A stretch of DNA of 64,000 bases from Sinohyriopsis cumingii (lineage: Eukaryota > Mollusca > Bivalvia > Unionida > Unionidae). The stretch is taken from positions 129,968,016 through 130,032,015 of the forward strand of contig CM068829.1 in NCBI GenBank assembly GCA_028554795.2, in the 5' to 3' direction. Positions 11,908 through 23,043 of the stretch are shown here, piece after piece; the first letter of the stretch is position 1, and each line of letters starts with the position of its first letter. The translations under genes and the position numbers were made by a program. Under the pieces are notes generated by a model that was not told the DNA's origin, did not search any database, and saw only the letters and a list, made by a program, of their open reading frames with translations.

Positions 11908-12534
11908 TAAGTTTATTTTCTAAAATTGTTTTAGTAATTACTTTTGTGTGATTTTAGATGAGGGCACTGGTCCCCCCACCCCAGTAGCTGGGCGAGGTTT
12001 CATCTCCCATTGTATCGCTTTCTGTCTGGTTTGTTTCGTGTAATGTATTTTCCGTTTCGTTTTCAGTCATTCCAGTCCTTACAGTGTTTTTTTTTTGTGT
12101 CATCTTCGCTTTCATAATCGGTTTCCGTTTAAGATTTTCTTTCTTCCTCATCATCCTCTTCATCACTGTCTTGTTCGCTTTCCATTTCTGTGTCAAATTC
12201 ACTTGCATCTGTTTCTTCATCTTCTCTCTTCTTTTTGTGTGCACTGTTCCTTTTCGTGGTCCCATTTTTCTCATGGTTCATATTTTGTGTTATGTTTCTT
12301 CCCCCCCCCCCCATCCTCCTTCGCCTGGAGCGATTCTAAACCGGAATCCGCTTTCCTCTTTTTTCTGTTTCACCTCGGTAGCGAGGTTGATGCTAGAGGT
12401 TTGACTCCCGTGAGTTCATTTTCTGTCATTCCAGTTATGCTACCCTCTTTTTCTTGTAACCCTTCGTCTACTAATCCTTCGAATCTATTCTTCAATGTCA
12501 GTTTATCCTCCTTAGCAGGGGTCTTTGACCTCCC

Positions 12535-12687
12535 TGGAAGGAACCACCAACCCACGAGAAGCTACTGGCAATCTTTCTCACAAACCCACATTAGCCGAAT
12601 CCGAGACTCGAACCCACGCAGGCAGAAGTGAGATGGCAGGGATCCATAAGGGAGAGCGCTTTAGACCACTCGGCCACTCGGGGCCCC
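12535..12687 (-). repeat. tRNA-derived SINE, family A, truncated tail
   Basis: Reading the minus strand from 12687: GGGGCCCCGAGTGGCCGAGTGG, then a GGGTTCGAGTCTC B box near 12610, then GTGAGAAAGATTGCCAGTAGCTT. It lacks the body block and CAA tail of the full copies. Confidence 0.8.
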
Positions 12688-12827
12688 TCGACCGATTGAC
12701 GAAAATAAATGACTGCAATGCTTACCATTTGAAAAGAGGCATTTGTCACCAGAATATTATGTTAAAAATATTCATTTTGGACGCACGGGATACCACCCCC
12801 GTGTTTTCATGACTCGCGAGTTGTCGG

Positions 12828-13080
12828 CAGGGACGTCATTTCAACTTTTTTCGGGGGGGGGACTTGATTGAGGGGGCAAAACTTGATTTATGCAAATATC
12901 AACGCATTGGTTCAGGTTGAATAACAGATTAGAGAGATAGTAATAGCAAGGACGTAATTTCCATTTTTTCGGGGGGGGGGTGCAGAACTTAACGGGCTTG
13001 TTAATTTTCGTATAGATAGCTATAGCAATTTTACAGCACATGCAAATTCGAGGAGGCCCCCCCCCCCCATGACATCCCTG
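12828..13080. mobile_element. hAT-like MITE with 8-bp target duplication
   Basis: The ends are CAGGGACGTCAT (left) and ATGACATCCCTG (right), inverted with one mismatch. The same 8-bp GTTGTCGG lies immediately outside both ends (12820-12827 and 13081-13088), as expected for hAT superfamily insertion. The interior has G/C runs (GGGGGGGG, CCCCCCCCCCC) and no coding potential. Confidence 0.85.
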
Positions 13081-13438
13081 GTTGTCGGCATATTCTGCGC
13101 ACAGCTTTGAAAAGATATAATGTTTATTCATCGGGCTATAGCTACGATGTCGTAGCCTCAACTTGATTTGTTGTGGTTGAGGCTACGAACTGATCCCATA
13201 TCATGTAATAGAGCAAAAAAAAATCATCACTTAATTCAGAAAAACAAATAGTGTAGAAATCTACTACACAAGTATAATATGAAAGAAGTTTGGTTTATTT
13301 TGAATTTATTAAGCCCTTACACGATAAAACAAATTGGCATGGTTACACTAACCTCGCCGTGTCCGCCATGACAGATAACGCGAGACTCTCGCCGTGACCC
13401 ATTTCTATATAAGGCTTACCAGACCATATTTGGCTATT

Positions 13439-13651
13439 CTACGCTATTTTATTATCAATCAAGTGGCGAATAATGGCTTCTTTTGGGAATTTCACAGTCA
13501 CCGGTAAATCGTATTTACTTTTAATGCGCATAATTTCCGACTCAAACCGCGCTATATTTTTTTTTACTACGATCTGTTTACGTTTCCAAATAAGGACTCG
13601 GTATCCTTCTATGGCACACATACAAACGAGACTGAGAACGTAAGTAGTCAT
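13439..13651 (-). CDS. Hypothetical small membrane-type protein, 70 aa
   Basis: The intact minus-strand frame starts MTTYVLSLVCMCAIEGYRVLIW, a hydrophobic N-terminal segment of about 20 residues. A basic, helical body and a C-terminal KFPKEAIIRHLIDN follow. The flanking DNA is less AT-rich than its surroundings, and a start-like ATGGCGGAC on the plus strand lies about 10 bp upstream of its ATG, as at bidirectional animal promoters. I do not recognise the family. It could be a small single-exon mitochondrial or membrane protein, or chance. Confidence 0.35.
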   Translation of the reverse strand: MTTYVLSLVCMCAIEGYRVLIWKRKQIVVKKNIARFESEIMRIKSKYDLPVTVKFPKEAIIRHLIDNKIA

Positions 13652-14424
13652 TATTTTAACTAATATGGCGGACGATCTAAACGAAAATATCGGATAAGAA
13701 AGGTAAACGAGATTTTACAACTATTTCTAAAATGATTTGCGATAATTCCGGTAGTAAATAAGAGGACTACTCAGTTTATTTCATTATATTCAAGGAACAT
13801 GGTCAAACTTGTTGACATTAGGCTTGCTCCATTGACACATATAGTTTCATATTAGTACCCTGTCCACAAGGTAGGAGTAAGGGTACTAATATTAGTACTA
13901 ATCGGGCTATAAAAATGAAAAAAGTTACTGTGGACAGTTTCTGTCAGCAGTTCAGTGGATTAATTAGGTCACGTTGATAGCTAGTTTTACAAAATCCAAC
14001 GTAACAATGCCAATAAATGGCAATAAATATTAAGCAAACTAAGCCAATTATGTAAAAAAAATTTAGTAAAGGTCAACATTTTAGAAAAATAAGCTATTAT
14101 GTTGAAGAGAAGCATCAATAAATAGAGTGTAATGTGTTTGCAACGTCTTGTTTATGGGGGAAAAAATTACTAAAGAATTCAGTAACAGATTATACGCCGG
14201 GAAATTTCTTGAGAATCCCATTCTAGCGATAAGTTGACATGTTGGGTAGCAGACGTTTTTCTATGTGTGGGGCATCTATTTGAAAAAGTTATAACTTGGA
14301 TAAAGATGAAGATTTTTGTTAAGGTAAACATTTCTATCTTTTAAATAATGTATTTATTTGTATGATTCTAAAATATACATAGTAAATACGATTTTCTGGG
14401 TTACAGGGTAAAGAAGGGCATAGA

Positions 14425-14481
<57 letters not shown>
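14425..14481. repeat. (TA)n microsatellite
   Basis: Uninterrupted TA tract. Confidence 0.95.
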
Positions 14482-14484
<3 letters not shown>

Positions 14485-14888
14485 TAGGAACGGGACGCCT
14501 TTGAAGCAAATGGCAGATGTTAAATAAGTCCGAAGGTTCATTAATATGAAATTTATTGATTTTAATGTCTTTTGTCCGATAGTATTAATCCCAGGGTCCA
14601 TTCGTAGGAAGGTTTGCTTACTCGAAGAATTTTCATGTCAATATTCCGAAAGTTCATTGATCTGAATGTTGAAATAGTCTTAGACATATGTCATAGCTCC
14701 AGTAGAGTCAAATGAAGTAAAGGGTTCAATAGTCTGGCGGCTTTTTAAAGATAGGTTGTAAATGACCCTTTAATCGGTATGTGTAACTTACAGAAAAGGG
14801 GTTTCACTCTTACGAACAACGTTAAGAAAAGTTTTGCAGATCATAATTTGTTGACAACAATTAAATTGAAATAAATATATATTAAATC

Positions 14889-14889
<1 letters not shown>

Positions 14890-14943
<54 letters not shown>
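14890..14943. repeat. (TA)n-(GA)n compound microsatellite
   Basis: A TA tract passes directly into a GA tract. Confidence 0.95.
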
Positions 14944-15942
14944 TTGGAACACAAGTGAAATGTGAAATGTTTCGGGAAGTTTAGTGACAAACATTCTCAT
15001 TTTTATTTCTCCGTTACCAAATTTTAGTAATGTGGTGTTGGCATGCAAAACACATACAGCCTAGCAACTGCTGAAAAGGAAGTTGTATGAAAACTATGCA
15101 CCCACTCCAACCCAGTAACGTGTAAATGTCCCGGTCTCGTTAAATATCCCGGTCTTGTCAAATTTCCCGGTCTCGTCAAATGTATTTATCTGGCGTGTTT
15201 CCGCTTGTGACAACTCGTCAGTGCCTTTAAACGCCTCTATATCCTACTCCCTGAAACAATGTCATATTTGTCGATCCATAGCAAAGTTGTGTTTATACAA
15301 AAAGATTTTTGCATGTCGCACCACGCAGACTAGTAACGTGTAAATGTCGTGCTCTCTGTTATAATGCACGAGCCCTACAGGTAAGACCTTGACGCTGATA
15401 TTTATGTTTTTGGCGTGGCACTAAAACAAACCGTGTGCTATGTCTTACATTGTAGGACTAAATGCATGAGATGCTTCGCACTTAAACCATTCTGCTTTCT
15501 TTTCCTTGATGAACAGGGAGTTCCACAGATAGCACCTGTCATTTGTGTTAAATTCATTCGTAAAAACGAGTTGCTAGTGGGTTCTTTACTGAAGAAAAAA
15601 AAAAAACGCAAATGCGGCAACTTCTGTGTTTTTTCATCACTGTTTGACATTCATATTAGGCCACGAATAATACACTTTTAAGTCATGGGCCTAATTTCTT
15701 AACGAATTAAGATTAGATCTCTTATATTTACTTATTTAAAAAGAAAAAATATACTTTTTTAAAATTAATAATCCAAAAAAGGGAAACAAGGAAAGGAAAC
15801 AAAATTATAAAATAACAAACTTAGGCTATGCCTGTGTTTCCTTTGAAAACTCTTGGTCAAGATGAAGTGTGTGAAGAAAACGTAAATTTACAAAAACCTC
15901 AACGTTTAATTTTACCACTAAGGAAATTCAAACCCGCACTAA

Positions 15943-16165
15943 TAATAATAATAATAATAATGAGGACTTTGTATAGCGCCTAATCTTTAGAAGCTCTAAG
16001 CGCTTTACAACATTAGACAAAACCTATAACATAAAAAACATATATAATGATATGATTACAAAAACAAACACCATAAAATTAGAAAACATAAAAACATGCT
16101 GAAAATATTTAAGGTAGGAAACATTTTTAGGTCTTTAAGTTTGTTCTTGCACTAATCGTCCAGAT
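15943..16165 (-). mobile_element. LINE 3' end, inverted copy of the 7.0-kb family
   Basis: It begins with (AAT)n, then GAGGACTTTGTATAGCGCC and AAGCGCTTTACAACATTAGAC. It ends near the complement of the last coding bases of the LINE at 6885-7085 (AAGAACAAACTTAAAGAC). So only the last ~220 bp of the same LINE family was inserted here. Confidence 0.85.
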
Positions 16166-16842
16166 GGGGTGCATACCGGTAAATTTTTTGTTTTTTCTTT
16201 TGATCTGATTGGTTAAGAAGCAAAGACTTCAAACGCAGGGAATCAAACCATAAATCGCGTGGTATGCTCGCATTATTTAGCAATAAAAGAAAGCAACGCG
16301 AATAGCAAGTAGTCTAGTACCAATCTAATAAATCACTAACAAAATAACGAACAGAGAAGTATTTCACTATCCGATGCGGACGCCATATGGCTATGCCACA
16401 GGGCGCTACTCGAAGTAGATAGCCCTGTAGAGAAGCCCGAGAAAACCGAGCTAGCATAATATGAGCCAACAAACCAATCAACTTATGGGATATATCAACA
16501 CAAGTAATAAAAAATATTCTCTACTATTTAACTACCCATACAAAAAAAAAAACAACAAACACGAACACTATGTATATCAAGTATGCATGGTTACCCAATT
16601 ATATTTTGTACTCATTGTTTGATTTTCCGTCGTTTCTTTTTTTTTTATTGCTTTAGATCCAAATTATTAGCACAAAAGAAACTGATGGGGTCGAGGAAAA
16701 AAAAAAGAAATAAAGATGGACATTCCTTCGTAAGAAAACAAACTATACACACTGTCTCGTATGATCAGCAGAGAAACTAATCTGGAAAAAAAAAGAAGAA
16801 AAAAAGGATCAATGGAAGAGGAATAAAATGACTTCCTCCCTG

Positions 16843-16911
<69 letters not shown>

Positions 16912-17990
16912 ACTATGAATTTGATGATAAAGCCAGTTTTACACAAACATGATAACATACAGCACATAGCAATCACATGATAATAGGGAGATCTTCTGGC
17001 TAAAGATGACTAACGAGAAAGAGGAGGAAAGAAACCGGCCTTTGGTATGTACCTATGGAAGGAAGTACGAGCCCCATAATCTCTTCATCTAGAACCGAGG
17101 AAGGAATGTTGGGAGACCAGACCGGGAAACCTGATGGGTACCAACCGCCCCCAAAAAATTAAGGAAATAAAGATGAACCCAATTCAAAAGTCTATCTTAA
17201 TACATTTTTATGTCTAAATTATATTTGATTTTTATTTTTGTTTACGAAAAAAAACAATACCAAAGACCTTGAGAGGGGGGATACATGAACATATAAAAGC
17301 CTTTATAAATGTTCGGCTCAATGTGGGTACAACTCAGATATTACCACATATGATAGCTTGGAACTTGAGAGGTGCCCACACATAAAGAACAGCAGAGGAC
17401 AATCATGCCCTAACCGAGGCGGTGGAAGGGGGGGGGGGGCTCTATGTTAAAAAGAGTCAAGAATGTTTACATGTCCACGTGATTTTAACAGAGGCGCCAT
17501 CTTGTTTCAAAGCCGCACTGCATCAGTGTAATGTGATGTGTCGGTCTGCACTCAAACTGAAAGGTCTTATGACGTCATGTGTTGATCATGTGCGATGAGT
17601 CTGTTTATAACACCATAGATGTAAGATGCGTTTGGCGGGAAATGGGAGCTAATTTCCTTCTAAATGAAATGCCTTAGTTTGTTTTGCTTAATAAATATAT
17701 AAATAGGCATCGATGTTGTGTATCTTAAAAGGTGGTGGTGGTGTGTGTGTGTGAGAGAGAGAGAGGTCAACATAGGTTGCAAAATCAACATTTTGGGTGA
17801 AGCACCGCTCATTTTAAATGAAGATGAAGGATTACGACTTATAATTTCCTTTTTCATATACAAGGATTAAACGCGATCTGTAATGCTAGATTTCCAAACA
17901 TGGCCGGATCAAGTCAAGAGTGGGGGGGGGGGGCTCCAACATTTCAAAATGCCTTGAATGTCTTCGAAAGGGCACCAAAAGTCTGTGTGT
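16166..17990. other. Intergenic DNA, low-complexity rich
   Basis: A (TA)n tract at 16843-16910, A runs, a G run at about 17429-17440 and a (GT)n/(GA)n patch at 17734-17766. No gene recognised. Confidence 0.4.
16843..16910. repeat. (TA)n microsatellite
   Basis: Uninterrupted TA tract. Confidence 0.95.
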
Positions 17991-18000
17991 CTATTTAGAC

Positions 18001-18154
18001 CAGCCGTCTCAAACTCAAACCACCCTGAGGATCGCATGAGAGCATTTTTGATGACCCAAGGGCTGCACCACCCTTGTTATCTCTGACCTTGTGACGCCAA
18101 TCATTTTGCGGGCTACGGAATACGGCTTGGCGGGCCGCATGTTTGAGACCCCTG
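18001..18154. mobile_element. hAT-like MITE (CAGNNGTCTCAAAC ends)
   Basis: The left end CAGCCGTCTCAAAC and right end GTTTGAGACCCCTG are inverted with two mismatches. The flanks are ATTTAGAC (17993-18000) and CTTTAGAC (18155-18162), 7 of 8 identical, which fits an 8-bp hAT target duplication. It is 154 bp with no coding potential. Confidence 0.75.
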
Positions 18155-18728
18155 CTTTAGACAAAGTTTATATAATACTCAATAAATGTGCGCAAGAATA
18201 AAACGATGGTCAAATTTCAAGTGACAAGTCACTGTTTGTATTTGTGTGTAGTTTTTGTAGCGGGGAGAGGGGGTCCGGTAACTCTGGAACCACTTCCACC
18301 CCCACCCACCGATTCAGCCCTGCCAGAGATCCCCGGGTGACCATCTCCGATTCCTATGAATTTTTTTGCCGGTGTACAACGATGTAATGATGGCTGCATG
18401 CAAAATTTCAGTAAAAAAGATTCCAATTACAATTGAAGTTATGGCAGACTGAAGTGGGAAAAGGTAACATAGCATTTTTGTTGTTTCACTCATATATTCA
18501 TTCGTTTACAATTGAGGGTTTTCAATTGATCACATTTTCCATTAATCACAAATCTATAATATGTCAAAATTATTTGCATACCAAAAACTTCCAAGTGTGA
18601 TGCTAACACAAATAGGCTCCTCTCTCTGTCTCCGTCTAAATCGCAAATGCAGGAGAATCATTGTATAAAGCAACGTATTTTTGTTGTTTTTGCATTGTAA
18701 ACCAATGGCAGCACTGAACTGTTCATGT

Positions 18729-18931
18729 CAGAGGCGTAGCTATGATATTTTGCGCCCGGGGACGAACTATAAAATTGGCGCGCCAGCCCCCTCCCCGTTT
18801 AATTACATTTTTGAATATTACCCTTATTTACTTATTATAATGTAACGTTGTAAGCCTCATTTTGGCGCCCCTGTACCTTGGCGCCTGGGGACATATGTAC
18901 CCCCCTGCCCCCCCCCCCAGCTACGCCTCTG
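18729..18931. mobile_element. hAT-like MITE (CAGAGGCGTAGCT ends) with 8-bp target duplication
   Basis: The left end CAGAGGCGTAGCT and right end AGCTACGCCTCTG are exact inverted repeats. GTTCATGT flanks both sides (18721-18728 and 18932-18939). The interior contains paired GGCGC-rich segments and no gene. Confidence 0.9.
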
Positions 18932-19239
18932 GTTCATGTAAACTCCTGTTTTGGATCTGGATCGAAGACAAAGAGCACAAACTATTACCTATGAAATGTT
19001 TTTTTCTTTTAGAACAACGGTGTTTAATGACAGGTTTTCAAACTTGTGGATTCAGAGTCTTGTATGAAATTAAGGTCTCTGACATAGCTTTTTCAGTAAC
19101 ATCAAAAGGAAGGGTGGTCCCATCGTTTTTTGTTTTGTCTTTGTGGGGTTTTTTTTTTGTGTGCCGGCGGTACCCCCTCACGGCTGCTGCAGGATGGACT
19201 TAAGGACTGTTCTATCGCCGATGCATACATAAAGCGCGG

Positions 19240-21210
19240 TAATGCCCCTAAAACTATCTAAAAAAAGACCAGTTTTACCCCCAAGTATGTGTTTGTATGC
19301 CAGTAAAAAAGAGCAGGGGTGGGATGAGAGCACCGCCAGGTACATAACCTCACAGAGAAACCTCCTCCCTCGCGGCCATGAATTTAAAAAAAAACAAAAA
19401 AAAACAACACAAAACAACAACAGAAATATCACAAAAACCTTATGTGCCCTGAAGAACTTTACTATTGATGGCGATATTACACTCGCGGGACATTGGGGTG
19501 TCAGGACGTCAGGGAGGGGTAGCACCTCTTGTAGGAGAACATGTCGTGTCCTTCTTAGGTCATTTCATACTCCTTTGATCCCCACGTGGCACTCATTTCT
19601 CACCTGTGGCTCCAAGAAGCTGTTAGCATGCGACGGCGGCCACATCGCTTCAAACTGCTTCGACAGGCGATCTAAACCAGGTGAGGGTAGTCGATGGGTC
19701 ATAAACCCTCCTTGAGTTAAGGCTTGTATATCGAAGCATGTAAAGACTGGACAAGGCGGACTGATTGGAGAAAAGCACCTGCTGGTTCAATGCGACGTGG
19801 AACATGAAAAGCATGGCGAGACACTTAGGATACCACGCTTATCCAATACATCCAGACTTATCTCCAGTTGTATCGACCTTATCTTGTTACTGGATCCAGA
19901 TATTCATGTACGAGAAAATGAGACAGACAAACTGTGCACCTCTCCCTCACTTGAATCCAAGTCGAGCACAAATCACATCATCATTCCCATATCGCACAAC
20001 TCTAAGTCATCTGGCGATGGGGAAGCGAAGAAACAGCGAGTTAGGATAACACTTAAGCTGCAGCCACAAACTTGCACACAGGCGCCTCAGGGCATAGGGT
20101 CACTTTCTACTGAACCGAAGCAGCAGTGAAACTCTGAATCCCCCTGAGCGTCTGAGCAGTCATTTTAAGGGTTGTTCTGCTGACCTCCGTAGCATGAGAA
20201 AGGGGCTAGCAAAGGCACCCGAAACATAGCCTGCTTCAACTCACCCTGGCTAGGTTACTGCGGCTTTCGGGGATCCCATTCTTGTGGTCGAATATCAGCA
20301 TAAAAGGGAAAGATGATTGTGCTCAAATTAGACGCATGGAATGATCGACCTCCTTTGGACAACGCAAAGGCTGTTAGGCTAAAGAGATAGACTGCACTGG
20401 CTGCTAAGTAACTGGCACGATACAATGTGGAATTGTAGCTTCGAGTGAGACTCTCCTAGCAGACAAGAGAGCCAGCTGTCAAAAGTGGGTGGCGGCTATA
20501 CGTTCTTCTACGTAGCCGTGGCAGTGAAACACGCCACGAGGCAGGTCTCGGATTCGCAGTGAAATCTGATCTAGGACGCCAGCTTACCGGTCTTCACAGG
20601 GGCTTCAATGATGGCCTAATGACTTTACTTCCATTGGGAAACAAAAAGAGTGCCAAGTTGATCAGCGTCAACGCACCAACAAAAACCAATAGATACGATG
20701 TAAAAGAAAAGTTCTAATGAAGAACTGGATTCCCTCGTTTCTCCCACCTCGAAAACGGAACAGATCGTCATTCTTGGCGACTTCAACGCTAGAGTAGGGA
20801 CTAACCACCGGACCTGGGAAGAAATTGTCGCAATACATTCCGTCGGCAAATGTAACACCAACGGGCTCCTGCTGCTGCGCCGCATATCATCTTGTCATCG
20901 CCAACACTTTGTTCCGCCTCCCAATTTATATGATGTCATGGATGCACCCCCGCTTAAAGCATTGGCATCTAATCGATTTCGTCATCACCAGGATGAAGGA
21001 CAGAAAGGACGTACGAGTGACGCATGTGCGGTGCTGATTGTTGGACGAACCACAGGCTAATTGTGTCCAAGTTCAATCTTAATATGAAGCCCAAGAGTCT
21101 TCCCAAAGGGAAAAAGAATGTAAAGATACCAAATGTATCGAAGCTGAAAAACAGCTCAGTCACCGAAAGCCTGTCGAGGATATTGGATAGCGAACAAGAA
21201 GACCTGTAGA
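19240..21210 (+). mobile_element. Decayed RTE-like LINE, endonuclease part
   Basis: Several frames carry pieces of an exonuclease/endonuclease/phosphatase domain of the RTE type, often mislabelled 'craniofacial development protein 2' in databases. At 20760-20830 a frame reads IVILGDFNARVG then TWEEIVA (catalytic GDFN). At 20930-20985 SWMHPRLKHWHLIDFVI is visible, and at 21024 MCGADCWTNHRLIVSKFNLN (the S/T-D-H/N-H-R block). The stretch from 19240 to 20300 is upstream and less certain. Multiple frameshifts show an old dead copy, and no RT domain follows. Confidence 0.7.
20740..21209 (+). pseudogene. RTE-like endonuclease remnant
   Basis: This is the clearest coding part of the decayed LINE. 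It carries GDFNARVG, HWHLIDFVITR and DCWTNHRLIVSK in three different frames, in the correct order for the C-terminal half of the endonuclease. The last block reads into KPKSLPKGKKNVKIPNVSKLKN, the usual linker before RT. The normal catalytic His-Asp pair at the end appears as NH, so one residue is changed. Confidence 0.7.
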
Positions 21211-21991
21211 TTCGCCATGCAGCTGTGGAAGACTGTAGACTGTGCCTCCTTCAGAGACTGTCTACTCCATCGCCCTCTTACATCAAGGACTGGTTCGATG
21301 AGAACGATTATGAGATAGAGGCACTGTGCAGAAAAACACCACCTAAAAAGAAACCTTCTGAACGACCCTTCGTCAGACTCCGAGATGTCAGCCCTTGTTT
21401 CCTCGCCACAATTTTCAATCACAAAGAATTACCACAAAATTAACCCAGCTAAGATGATATGGGAATATTTCTTAACCATCTGCATGAAGTAAAATCCAAT
21501 ACAAATTTCATAGTATGTAAATATAGGATCTTGAATATTCAGTTTTAACAGAATATTTATTTAACATCTAGCAGTATTTAAAATTAAATTACTGAATAAG
21601 TAGATATTTGTGATAAAGTACAATTAGTAGTTGTCAGATATTAGAAATTTAACAGAGAAAAATCGATAGAATAAAATGTAAAAACGAAATACAAAATATC
21701 AGAGATGCAAATATTTACTAAAGGAAACGGGATTGGTCTATATTACGTAGAGGAAATTATTATATTATAGAGGAAAATCACCAGAGAATTACACGTGAAT
21801 GTGGAAAAGCGGCAAATAGAAGATCAACTTATTTACATAAGAAAAGCCAATACCATATATAACGTATATGTGTATATTGTCTAGCACACTAATCTTTACT
21901 TAAAAGCTTAAACGTTATATTTCATAAATGAACTCAAGACTAAAAATAGCATGTGCAGCACCTCCTTGTCCTGCAACTCATTTAACACATT

Positions 21992-22233
21992 GAATTGGTT
22001 AACAAAGTTAAACGCAAATAAATTGAACGAGATCAAATCTGAATTGGTTAACAAAGTTAAACGCAAATAAATTGAACGAGATCAAATCTGAATTGGTTAA
22101 CAAAGTTAAACGCAAATAAATTGAACGAGATCAAATCTGAATTGGTTAACAAAGTTAAACGCAAATAAATTGAACGAGATCAAATCTGAATTGGTTAACA
22201 AAATTAACAGTAAATTAATTTAGCGAGATCAAA
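21992..22233. repeat. Minisatellite, 49-bp unit, almost 5 copies
   Basis: Units start at 21992, 22041, 22090, 22139 and 22188 with GAATTGGTTAACAAAGTT. The first four are essentially identical. The fifth is diverged and incomplete. Confidence 0.95.
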
Positions 22234-22522
22234 ATTTGGTGTATCTAAACTCAATTTTTAATATAGAAACCATTCAATGTCTTGACGAGTACACTTTGAC
22301 TTTTTATAGTGATGACTATTTGAAAAGATATGGATCGCAGGTTGCATTAAATTTGGAAATATGAATAAAAACATCTGGTTGGCGGGATTTTCTACTGAGA
22401 TTTATTATTCCAAAATGTACCAAAATTAGTCCCAGAAGTCTACAAATTTCGCGTTTATTCTCATGTGATACATTTTACTTTGACTATAAAATGCCTAAAC
22501 TAGTTGACAAGGCAATCAAATC

Positions 22523-22523
<1 letters not shown>

Positions 22524-22559
<36 letters not shown>
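22524..22559. repeat. (CA)n microsatellite
   Basis: CA tract of about 17 units. Confidence 0.95.
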
Positions 22560-22562
<3 letters not shown>

Positions 22563-22986
22563 TTTGCTTAATAGCCTATAATGACTACTATAACAATGAA
22601 ATATCCGGGATATAATTTGCGCTTACATAAATTTACATAAAATAACATGTCGTTATGACTCCGATTTCTAGGTCAATATAAATATTTTCCAGTATCAGCA
22701 ATAAGCTGAAATAAACTAGTTGAAACATAATAAAGTCAAAGGTTTAATTCCTGTAGAAACAACCATGTAAAGTTTTGCAAAATAACCCTTTTTCTGTTTT
22801 ATTTGTTTGTCTTGTCTATGTTTTGTATTTAACTTTGAAAAAAGACTCATTAAAGAGTCGAAACGCGCAGGCTAGCTAGACACTAGTTTCACTCTGTTCG
22901 TTGTCAGTTTATTGCATTTATCTTAATCAATTCCTGACACACGTGATCCTTTGCTGGATCCAGTGCACTTGAAAGGATTTTTATTC

Positions 22987-22989
<3 letters not shown>

Positions 22990-23039
<50 letters not shown>
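22990..23039. repeat. (TA)n microsatellite
   Basis: Uninterrupted TA tract. Confidence 0.95.

Positions 23040-23043
<4 letters not shown>

Larger units (their letters stand above)
8663..12314 (-). mobile_element. Degenerate non-LTR retrotransposon (L1/Tx1-like LINE), minus strand
   Basis: Reading the minus strand from 12.3 kb downwards, there is an acidic/basic ORF1-like stretch (about 12314-11954), then an apurinic endonuclease (11907-11225), a coiled or basic linker (11116-10874), reverse transcriptase (10586-9607), a C-terminal domain (9503-9190) and a zinc-knuckle-like end (9025-8663). The order is that of L1/Tx1-type LINEs. Many frameshifts separate the parts and a (TA)n tract splits the C-terminal region at 9115-9185, so the copy is dead. 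Confidence 0.8.
13660..15940. other. Intergenic DNA with decayed repeats
   Basis: It holds (TA)n tracts at 14425-14481 and 14890-14919, the latter running into (GA)n to 14943. Between 14525 and 14700 are degenerate units resembling CCGAAGGTTCATTAATATGAA and CCGAAAGTTCATTGATCTGAA. No gene recognised. Confidence 0.5.

Noticed and set aside
12084..12631. Open plus-strand frames of 106 and 178 codons
   Set aside because: They are antisense to the LINE ORF1-like region and a SINE, rich in Phe/Ser/Pro from T/C-rich DNA, with no recognised domain.
19178..19715. Two overlapping long open frames, one on each strand
   Set aside because: Neither has a clear domain, both cross A/T or poly-T runs, and they lie at the edge of a decayed LINE.
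22000..22230. CRISPR-like array
   Set aside because: The units are contiguous 49-bp tandem repeats without unique spacers, in animal DNA.
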